Position numbers and translations under genes: made by a program. A DNA stretch of 64,000 nucleotides from Glandiceps talaboti (taxonomy: Eukaryota; Hemichordata; Enteropneusta; Spengelidae). Under the pieces are notes generated by a model that saw only the letters and a list, made by a program, of their open reading frames with translations, searched no databases and was not told the DNA's origin. Positions within the stretch are counted from its first letter, which is position 1. The number at the start of each line of letters is the position of its first letter. Location: the NCBI RefSeq assembly GCF_964340395.1, contig NC_135550.1:5851101-5915100 (forward strand). Direction: 5' to 3'. Below are positions 24,496-39,088 of this stretch, piece after piece.

Positions 24496-24572
24496 CTGCA
24501 ATAGTTGTAGCGTTTATTGTGATTTTGTTCAGGAAACCTCTAAAATCACAACAAACGCTACAATTATTGCAG
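24496..24572. other. Near-perfect 31-bp hairpin, miRNA-precursor-like
   Basis: CTGCAATAGTTGTAGCG... folds onto ...CGCTACAATTATTGCAG with one A/C mismatch and one G/U pair per 31 bp, around a 15-base loop (24527-24541). The size and shape resemble a pre-miRNA. They equally fit a tiny MITE remnant. No mature sequence is recognised. Confidence 0.4.
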
Positions 24573-24777
24573 GTAGGTATGTTGTTGCTAAGTTGAAGGC
24601 TGTATCTGGCGTGCGCGTACTACAAATTGAATACGCCTGTCTAAGTTTACCATGCTAAGGCTATAGTTTATACGAATGAACGTATTTCATTAGTTCACAG
24701 GCGAAATATACAACCTGACTAACTTCAAATACATTCCACGAAGCTTTTTTTTATATCGTATCTCTATTTCATTTTGA

Positions 24778-25160
24778 CCTCTAAATTAATGGGTTTAACT
24801 TCATATTGCACCAACATTTAATAAGCTCACCAAAGCTTTCGCCAGGTATCCACCATGGCTTCGTCAGTGTTTTCTGAAGTCACGACGCATGCGTGACTTC
24901 AGACAATTGTCCCGATTCTTGGAAGTTGGGAACGTCCCCCCATCACGTTCAATGGATGGTTTTAAACACAGTCGCTTGTAAACTGTTATTCCTTTCCTAA
25001 ATGGTTTTATTCTTGTCTATGACGGTCCTAATACAGAACATTGACGTTATTATAGGGATTGGCGATATTCTTATAAAATCGGTAGGGATGTCATACCCCC
25101 TACATACATACATATGTTGTATGTATGTGGTATGACATCGCTACCGATTTGTGACCATGT

Positions 25161-25197
<37 letters not shown>

Positions 25198-25681
25198 GTG
25201 TTTGTTCGTTGGTTTGTTGTCGTTTACTCATGGGGGTATGACATCGCTACCGATTTGTGACCATGTGGGGGGGGGGGGGGGGGGGGGGGGGGGGTTGTGT
25301 TTGATCGTTGGTTTGTTGTCGTTTACTCATGTATGTATCTACTCATGTGTCGCTTAGTAAGTTTGTTTGTTTGTTTTTTATTTGTTTGTTTACTTGTTTA
25401 TTTGTTTGTTTTTTACTTGTTTGTGTTTTGTTTGTTTGTTTACTTGCTTGCTTATATTTGTAAACAAAACTAACTGAGCCTGAGCTCCCTGTGTTCAAAC
25501 TCCTCCATGAACCGTGATATAGGGGACGTTACTTCCGACAATTTGGGACAATTGTCTGAAGTCACACATGCGTCGCGACTACAGAAAATACTGACGAAGC
25601 CATGGTGGATACCTAGCGAAAGCTTTGGTAAGCTAATTGTAAATTTTGGTGCGATAGGAACTTAAACCCTTTAATTTAGAC
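24778..25681. mobile_element. 0.9-kb foldback element with ~170-bp inverted arms and hammerhead-like cores
   Basis: The left arm (about 24778-24945) and the right arm (about 25507-25681) are inverted copies, sharing CTAAATTAA-GGGTTTAA, CACCAAAGCTTTCG, CCACCATGGCTTCGTCAGT and GACAATTGTCCC. Read outward in each arm, the sequence is CTGACGA-A-GCC...GGC-GAAA-GC, which is the order of a hammerhead ribozyme core (CUGANGA, stem II, GAAA). The left-arm copy keeps the GCC/GGC stem; the right has one change. The centre holds a hairpin (25080-25148) and two copies of a block (CGCTACCGATTTGTGACCAT, poly(G), then TTGTGTTTG, GTTTGTTGTCGTTTACTCAT). That block is half of the 16-kb palindrome. No ORF of substance. 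Confidence 0.75.
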
Positions 25682-25840
25682 TGAACTCTTGCACAGATGA
25701 GCTTTCATCATACTTTTGCTCTATATTATTTTATTACCATATGAATTTCAACATATTTCACGTTCAAAAAGGTAAAATTGCGATTACTTCTATATCCCCT
25801 AAAATTTTCTTGACATAGTATCATTCCATATCTTTTAAGC

Positions 25841-26000
25841 TAGACTGTCGACAGTCGCTTGCGCCTTTTTCCCATACGTTTTGCCCGAGCGCCTTCGGCC
25901 CTCGATATCAGTATGCGATTCTAATAGTAGTGTTGCGCCGGATCGGAGTTTAGATGTGACGTAGGAAAACTTAAAGGCGCGAGCGACTGTCGACAGTCTA
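25841..26000. mobile_element. 160-bp MITE, Mutator-like by 9-bp target duplication
   Basis: The terminal inverted repeats start TAGACTGTCGACAGTCGC and match over about 28 bp with one mismatch (SWGCGCCTTT next). The flanks are exact direct repeats CTTTTAAGC at 25832-25840 and 26001-26009. A 9-bp duplication with long TIRs is typical of Mutator-superfamily non-autonomous elements. The TIR tip itself contains the palindrome ACTGTCGACAGT. The interior codes for nothing. Confidence 0.88.
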
Positions 26001-26426
26001 CTTTTAAGCGTGTAAGTTGAATTTAAAAAGCTTAGTCTGCAAATAAATAAAAGAATAAATAAATAAACAAATTCCGACCTATGTTATCGGAAACAAACAT
26101 TTTTTTAAACGTTTGCTTTACAAATATCATTCGGGGATATTTATGAACACCAGGTGTTGTAAAATTTATCTAATGTGCTTGGGATCCGTTTTCAGTTTTT
26201 TCGACATGATCTGACAATAGACTGTCGGTGAAATTGTTCTGTCGGGTTCGTTTACATTGAAAATTTTGGCACATGGCCTGATTTGTGTTATTAACATTTA
26301 CTATATTTCCCACCAGAGATTGTGTACAAATAGTGCGGGTGTTGTAATAATGAGAAACTATAAATATTTATCAGGCAACTCAGTCAGGTTTTGATGGCCT
26401 CACCACAGAGGGCAGCGATCATGTAA

Positions 26427-26454
26427 CTGATTGATCGATCAATCGATCGATCGG

Positions 26455-26504
<50 letters not shown>

Positions 26505-26535
26505 TATTATGTGGTTGAACGATTGATCGATTGAA
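26427..26535. repeat. ATTG/GATC tetranucleotide array
   Basis: Degenerate GATC/GATT repeats lead into a regular run of about 12 ATTG units, then decay. Confidence 0.9.
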
Positions 26536-26858
26536 TGATCAATTTTTGTGGTGCAATATAACTTATATTGTGTGTGTGATATTGATCAATTCGCTCATTG
26601 AGTTTTAAAACTATTTCTTTTTCTTTCCCTGGTTACTTTGCTCTTAGCTATATCTCAGACCACTAGAAGTCTGAGGCTGTATGTAATTCTCTCTTTTCTT
26701 TATTGACTAAATAAAAACACCTTGTCTAAATTAAAACATTCCCAATCTTATAATTGGCGAGAGATCACTTACATTAACAGTTTACTTTATGTCTCATCTG
26801 CTGGGAGATTATCACACTGGACAAACATTCAATCATGCATAAACTAGTACTATCTACC

Positions 26859-26911
26859 ACAGATAACTAACACTAACACTAACACTAACACTAACACTAG
26901 TTATCTGTGTA
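26859..26911. repeat. (AACACT)n hexamer run inside a short inverted repeat
   Basis: About six AACACT units are framed by CACAGATAACTA and TAGTTATCTGTG, which are exact reverse complements, so the hexamer run sits in the loop of a hairpin. Confidence 0.85.
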
Positions 26912-27022
26912 TCTACGTAGGCTATTCTATATTTTTTTATTTATTTTTTTTTTACAGTTTTTAGGATTGTGTCAGTGGAAAATGTGAATGACAGATTCTA
27001 CAGCATACCGTTTATTGAATTT

Positions 27023-27431
27023 ATATTGAACACATATTGCCTGGCCATGAGGGCTATAGCACCCGTTTATTACACCCGAGGGACTGTGAGTTACCAGAAT
27101 CACATGCTATTTCCCGAGGCCAAAGGCCGAGGGAAATAGCATGTGATTCTGGTAACTCACAGTCACGAGGGGGTAATGAACGGGTGCTATAGCCCGAATA
27201 TAGGCCAGGCAATATGTGTTTTATAATATACCTCATGCTGTGAACTCGCGGTGGCAGACGACATCGTCAGAAGCTCCCATTTTGACCTGCTGTGAACGCG
27301 CGGTGGTCACGTGACCATGTAAAAATTGATGGGACTATTTCCCCAAGGGAAGTAGTCATTCTATTTTCCTATCACGTGACTGATTCTAGCGAATCATGGC
27401 ACAGCATTATCACTAGGTATATTATAAATAT
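27023..27431. mobile_element. 409-bp palindromic element, copy 1
   Basis: The first ~200 bp is a nearly perfect hairpin: ACACATATTGCCTGGCC at 27030 pairs with GGCCAGGCAATATGTGT near 27222. The fold point lies between CCCGAGGCC and GGCCGAGGG (27113-27135). The following ~200 bp is itself loosely inverted (TATAATATACCT near 27226 against AGGTATATTATA at the end). Copy 2 is at 38027-38435, and I see no base difference between them. The same 60-codon frame at 27054-27236 and its counterpart is a by-product of the palindrome. Confidence 0.85.
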
Positions 27432-29512
27432 ATATATTCCAAGTATGTAGAACATTATTGTATGAAATATCTGTGCTGAGAAGATTAATACACAGTGATT
27501 GAATGGACTATTTGTTTTTTCTTTTCCCTCTCAAATATAATCATATATGATCTTTTTGTGTAACAAAACTAAACATATGACCAGATGTCCATCACCCTAA
27601 GAACAGAGTAGCCTGAGGAAAGGTTTTTATTTCTGTAAGACATTGAATCCAAAAATTGCCAAAAGAAAGGATCACTTTCTGTACGTACAACGACAAACCT
27701 TTCGCACATGTTATTTTCAATTGTTTTTGCATTGACTCGGTTCATGTATGTTCAAATTGATTTTTAAGTTGTAGTAAAGTTGCCATGTTATTTTATTATT
27801 TAAAAGAAATTCCCATTTCCCATACATATAGCTACTTTAATGTACTAGTAATTATATTGACCTGTTCTCAAATAGTCAAACGTTGTTCTACACATTTATC
27901 ATACTATTCCGTGAGGGTAGTCATTTGACAATTATAAGGGCTTGTGCGTAGATAGTCGATACCTGTCCTGACTTGTAACAATTTATCTTTCAACAAGACC
28001 TCTACAAATGTACCCCCTCCCCCAATACTAATCAACGTCGACAATATGGTCCTACAATTCTCTGATAAGTTCATAACGTCATACATAGAAATGTCTACTC
28101 GTAACATTAATTAACAAGTACATTGTGCTTTGTTCGCTTCATGATAAACTTCCTCTTCTTGGAAGATTTCTTGTCCATTGTGGATGTAATCAGTCCTTCA
28201 GTAGTCTAGATCTGTTAAAGGCTTGTATTCCCACCATTTCTGTATACTATTTTTGTATTCTTTACCATAGATGTATCATACCTGCTATGGCATATTGTTA
28301 TGCAATGAAAATGGTATCGACTAAAACACACTACAGGAGAAAATAAACATAAACTTTATGCAATACAAGGCATTGATATATCACATAAAGTCAGTCTGAC
28401 TAGGTACCCATAAATGATGACCCTATGAACAAAATTCCTGATGCTATTGTGCAAACTTCAATTTGACCTCAGTCAATATCAAACGTCTGTGTCTGAATGG
28501 AAAGTTTTACTCTGGAAATGTGGGATACACACTTAAATGACGTGTCTCGGTATAAAACTGGAGATGTATTCTGCAATTTGACTTTGTAGATGAAGGTCTG
28601 GTCAAAAGTTTGTGTTTGACTGGTTGTAGTCTCTTAAGAAATCTTACTTCTATAAGAATAGATGCAGACAATCTTTATGTATTGAACTTTGGAGGTAAAA
28701 TTATCAAAACTCCAAACACAATCAAGTGAGAATCACATGTACCCTATATACAGTGTTTGAATTTTGTGGCATGTGTGGAAAAATTTGAAAAATGTATTTT
28801 CAGTAATTAAGCTATATCTAAAGAATTCATACTTCTAATTCAATATGATTTGGCACACACATCAACCATACCAAAGCATGCATACGTTATAAAGCCAGTT
28901 GGCATAGGTTTTAAAAAATTAATTAATTTAGGTAATTAGGTTTCAAATTAATTGGTGCATACATCATCCATTAAAATGCACACATTCTATGAAGCTTATT
29001 GACATAGCTTTTAGTTTCAATGAGTCATTTGCATAAATTATTGATATTTAGCAATTAGGTTGTATCTTAAAACTGCAAGCTTCAAATTTCATAAAATTTA
29101 GTACATATCAACCATAACAATGCGTACTTGTCCTGTGGAGTTTTTTGATGTAGTCTTTACTTTCATGTTTAATTTGAATAATTAATGATCTTCAGTAATT
29201 AATTTATATACTAGGATTGCACAAGTCAAATTATATATGAAATAACATACCATAACAAAGCACTCAAATCCTATAAACCCTTTCGTGTTGTTTTTTTAGT
29301 TTTAATAATTAATTTGCACAGTGGTGATTAGGGTGTATCTTAAGAATGCAAGCTTCAAATTTCATATAATTTGATACATACATGGCCGGCCATTTTATAT
29401 AAAAATTCAATATGTAAATGCTACTTTAATGACATAGATAGTATAGTACAGCCAGCGCCACATAAAGAAAAAATTGCTCTGTTCCTCTTCCTTTTGGACC
29501 CCCCTTCTGATG

Positions 29513-29673
29513 TTAATGGCTGTTGTCTTGGTTAGGTTTAATATCTGATGTTTCAAGAGCATCATGTGGGTTATGTGCGGGTTGGACTCTGTCCTTAAAC
29601 TCCTGGAGAACAGTGTGGTGCATGTACTGCTTTTCTAGTAGGGCTTGTTTAGTTTCCGACCAAGTCGCTGTGC
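29513..29673 (-). CDS. Possible 3'-terminal exon of an unrecognised gene
   Basis: On the minus strand an acceptor (GTAATTGCAG, AG at 29675-29674) is followed by 161 nt of open, protein-like sequence. It contains KQALLEKQYMHHTVLQEFKD and ends DIKPNQDNSH before TAA. An ATTAAA lies about 80 bases further. I recognise no domain and see no convincing partner exon upstream. It could belong to a mobile element, given the retroelements next door. Confidence 0.25.
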
Positions 29674-29791
29674 CTGCAATTACACCATATTCCGTACGAT
29701 TCAAAGTGTCACTTTTTTCTAACAAACATTACCTAGTCAAAATGTGCTTCACTTCATTGTCAAAATTAGAGACAGACAAATCTTTCTGATT

Positions 29792-29871
29792 GCAAGGATT
29801 TCAGACGACGTTGTGTTGCGCGATATAACAGCAAGGATTTCAGACGACGTTGTGTTGCGCGATATAACAGC
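29792..29871. repeat. Tandem 39-bp duplication
   Basis: GCAAGGATTTCAGACGACGT followed by TGTGTTGCGCGATATAACA occurs twice head to tail (29792 and 29831) with no difference seen. It borders the CATA array and the Penelope-like element and may belong to the 5' border of that insertion. Confidence 0.9.
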
Positions 29872-29947
29872 AAACCAAACGAGTAAATAAATTAGCCTGC
29901 GTGTATTCCATGTAATTTTTGTCATACTTGACAATACGTATCATACA

Positions 29948-30034
29948 TACGTAACATACATACTCAACATACGTAACATACATACATACATACATACATA
30001 CATACATACATACGCAACATACATAAAATACGCG

Positions 30035-30069
<35 letters not shown>

Positions 30070-30237
30070 CACACACCACACACACACACACACACATACA
30101 TACATACATACATACATACATACATACATACATGCATACATACTTGTATACATACATACATACATACATACATACATACATACATACATACATACATACA
30201 TACATACATACATACATACATACATACATACATACAT
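29948..30237. repeat. (CATA)n / (CA)n array upstream of the Penelope-like element
   Basis: CATA repeats are interrupted by CG/CA dinucleotides (30031-30096) and then continue as a long CATA run that abuts the truncated reverse transcriptase frame. Confidence 0.95.
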
Positions 30238-31796
30238 TAAGACCTGTACTTGACCCTCCTACCCACGTACTTCTTAGATTGGCTGAACTTGTTCTCACCT
30301 GTAATTATTTTACCTTTAGTGACAGGTATTTTGTGCAGAAACACGGCGTTGCTATGGGAAGTTGTCTTGGACCTAGTTATGCTTGTTTATTTATGTCTTA
30401 TCAAGAACACCTTATTTTCAGCTCATATCAAGGGATCTTACCTGATCTATATAAACGATTTATTGATGACGGCGTTGGTGCAGCATCACTCAAACTTGAG
30501 GACCTTATGCAGTTTATTAACTACATATGTAATTTTAATCCTGCTATTCAGTATACTTATGATATTTCAGAACTAACTATCAATTTCCTTGACATCTCCC
30601 TTAGGATTGATGGTGATGATATAGCTACATCTATTTATACTAAACCTACTGATTCACATTCATATTTGCAGTATGGTTCATCACATCCTAATAAGTGTAA
30701 AGATTCCATTCCCTATTCACAATTACTTCGTCTACGTCGTATTTGTAGTAGTGATTTGGATTTCAGAAAAAGGTCTGCTGAATTTTGCACGTACTTCCAT
30801 CAACGTGGTTATCCTATGTCTGTTACCAACGCGGCTTTACATAAAGTATCATCTTTGTCTAGGGAAGCTTGTATCAAATCACATGATCAGAGGAGTAACA
30901 ACGATCGTCCCATACTAGCTCTTACATACCATCCCTTTTCAACTAGAGTTAAAAACATAATATACAAGCATTTTAATATCTTACGTTCTAATAGGGTTAC
31001 CAATTCATTGTTCCCTGCAGTACCATTAACAGCTTGGCGTCGTGATACCAGTCTTAGAGATACGGTGGTACGTACAGAACAACGTGAATTGGAAGTTAAT
31101 GCTGGTTCTTTTCCGTGCGATCGTACTCGATGTGGTACATGTCGTTTCATTATTAATACTAATCATGTTTTTGGCCCTAAGAACAGTGTGCTTGTTACAA
31201 GTAGATTTACTTGTATTAGTACTAATGTAGTGTATTGCATTACATGTCAAAAATGTGGTTTTCTATATATAGGTTCAACTGTACGTCGTCTTGGTGATCG
31301 TTTCGTGGAACATCTCCGTTTGACCAGACAAAAGAATCGTAACTATCCCGTATCTATGCATTTTATTACAAACGATCATAATGTATCAGATATGTCCATT
31401 TCAGGAATTTTTAAGGTTTCTGGTGATGAGAAAGCTTTGAGGTTGAAGGAAGAAGAAATCATTTTCCGTCTTGGAACGCTGTAACCCCTTGGAATTAATA
31501 GATTATTCTCGTCTTTCCCAATCTAATTATCATGATTATTGGGTATTTTTTTAAATTTCAGGCGTATTCTATTGGGTTCTATTAGGTGCGTGCGAATTTA
31601 AGAACTTATCCCACGTATAACCGTTTATTTATATCACGCGCGGTTTTGTTCCATTATATTTAGAAATGTTCGGGTTTTCACCTGGCATTTCTCTGTCTCG
31701 CCAATTTTTCCTTTGAAAAAGAATATTTATTCGAAACGTCGGATTTAACAGCTATATATACGGACTGGTTTATTAGTTCCTTATGCATTTCTTTCT
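30238..31796 (+). mobile_element. Penelope-like retroelement, 5'-truncated, RT plus GIY-YIG endonuclease
   Basis: The frame is open through the CATA array to TAA 31482-31484. It contains the reverse transcriptase core KHGVAMGSCLGPSYACLFM and the catalytic YKRFIDDG, then a Cys motif (CDRTRCGTC), then the GIY-YIG endonuclease (VVYCITC, FLYIGSTVRRL, RFVEHL). This order and the CxxC-type motif fit the Neptune/Poseidon side of Penelope-like elements. The N-terminal part of the RT is missing. After the TAA the same frame continues PLGINRLF, the normal family C-terminus, so the stop looks like a nonsense change. The 3' UTR ends with TTCGAAACGTCGG (31728-31740), a hammerhead-derived motif common at the ends of these elements, just before the next CATA array. 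Confidence 0.92.
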
Positions 31797-31863
31797 ACAT
31801 ACATACATACATACATACATACATACATACATGCATACATACATACATACATACATACATACA

Positions 31864-31893
<30 letters not shown>
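31797..31893. repeat. (CATA)n array between two retroelement fragments
   Basis: About 24 CATA units separate the Penelope-like 3' end from an RTE-like LINE fragment. Confidence 0.95.
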
Positions 31894-31897
<4 letters not shown>

Positions 31898-31908
31898 CAC
31901 ATATGCCC

Positions 31909-32198
31909 AAAAAGGTCCTACTATAGTATATGGTGACCTGCCTCGAATAACAACAGTCATCAGACTATGTCGTCTTCGTCTGGCTGGGCATATAATGAGA
32001 CAGCCAGTCGAGTACTGCTTTGGGAACCAGATGTTTCCCGGCGTTGTGGTCGGCCAAACACAACGTTGAAAATGATCATTGAAAAGGAAACCAGAATAAG
32101 CGAAAAGAGACGGTTGCTTACTATGGAAAATCGTGCACAATGTAAACTCACCATGTCACCACAGCTGGATTGTCGATGACATAACAAGAAGAAGAAGA
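31909..32198 (+). mobile_element. 3'-terminal fragment of an RTE-like LINE
   Basis: One frame gives VYGDLPRITTVIRLCRLRLA then GHIMRQP. After a frameshift the next frame gives LLWEPD, CGRPNTTLKMIIEK and ENRAQ, ending at TGA 32177-32179. R[R/C]LRLAGHxxR and RxGRPNTTLK are signatures of the reverse transcriptase C-terminus in RTE-like invertebrate LINEs. The tail GAAGAAGAAGATA continues directly as (CATA)n. All upstream RT and endonuclease sequence is absent. Confidence 0.75.
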
Positions 32199-32259
32199 TA
32201 CATACATACATGCATACATACATACATACATACATACATACATACATACATACATACAT

Positions 32260-32294
<35 letters not shown>

Positions 32295-32387
32295 TACATA
32301 CATACATACATACATACATACATACATGCATACATGCATACATGCATACATACACACACACACACATACATACACACATACATACAT

Positions 32388-32420
<33 letters not shown>

Positions 32421-32541
32421 TACATACATACATACATACATACATACATACATACATACATACATACATACATACATACATACATACATACATGCATGCA
32501 TGCATACATACATACATACATACATACATACATACATACAT

Positions 32542-32572
<31 letters not shown>

Positions 32573-32573
32573 T
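32199..32573. repeat. Long (CATA)n array with CATG and CA variants
   Basis: About 375 bp of CATA repeats with CATG patches and several CACACA blocks, starting at the LINE 3' end. Confidence 0.97.
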
Positions 32574-32664
32574 ACAATTAATGCAAAAGTTGATAAACTC
32601 TGATAAGAGGAAATAGGAAAAGAGAGTCAGAGGAAACGACAGTTATGGTGGTAATATTTAAAAC

Positions 32665-32670
32665 TTTATT
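32665..32670 (-). terminator. Candidate polyadenylation signal of the lectin gene
   Basis: TTTATT on the plus strand is AATAAA on the minus strand, about 310 bases past the lectin stop codon. Confidence 0.4.
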
Positions 32671-32981
32671 AGAAACATAAGAAAATGATATTAGAAATCA
32701 CGAAAAAAAAAACATGTATTCCCCCTGGACCCTAGGTTCAACTATGTACTGTTGTAAACCATGGTCACTACTGCACGTCATTGCTTCTCAATCTGAAGTA
32801 CAATGTTATATATAGGAGGGTATGACGTCACATATTCTCAGAACATTAGAGGAAATATGGTGATATAAATAAGCTTGAAATGTGGGACGTTAACATTTAG
32901 ACAGAACACTTATACAGATGATAAATAAATGCAATAAACTGTAAATCAACCCACTGTGTTACACTACGTCACCGCTCAAAT

Positions 32982-38903
<5,922 letters not shown>

Positions 38904-39053
38904 GTCTTTATTTATTCATATCCATATTTGCATATTATTGAGTACAATAACAGCCATATTTCAAGTTATTTGCATATTATTGAGTATGATAACAGCCACA
39001 GACGTTATTGGAGTTGAAATCCATGTACGAGGCTGGGATTATGGATATGATAT

Positions 39054-39054
39054 G

Positions 39055-39088
<34 letters not shown>

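Noticed and set aside
27054-27236. 60-codon frame that recurs identically at 38058-38240
   Set aside because: The conservation comes from the two copies of the palindromic element. The frame reads through the hairpin and has no protein features.
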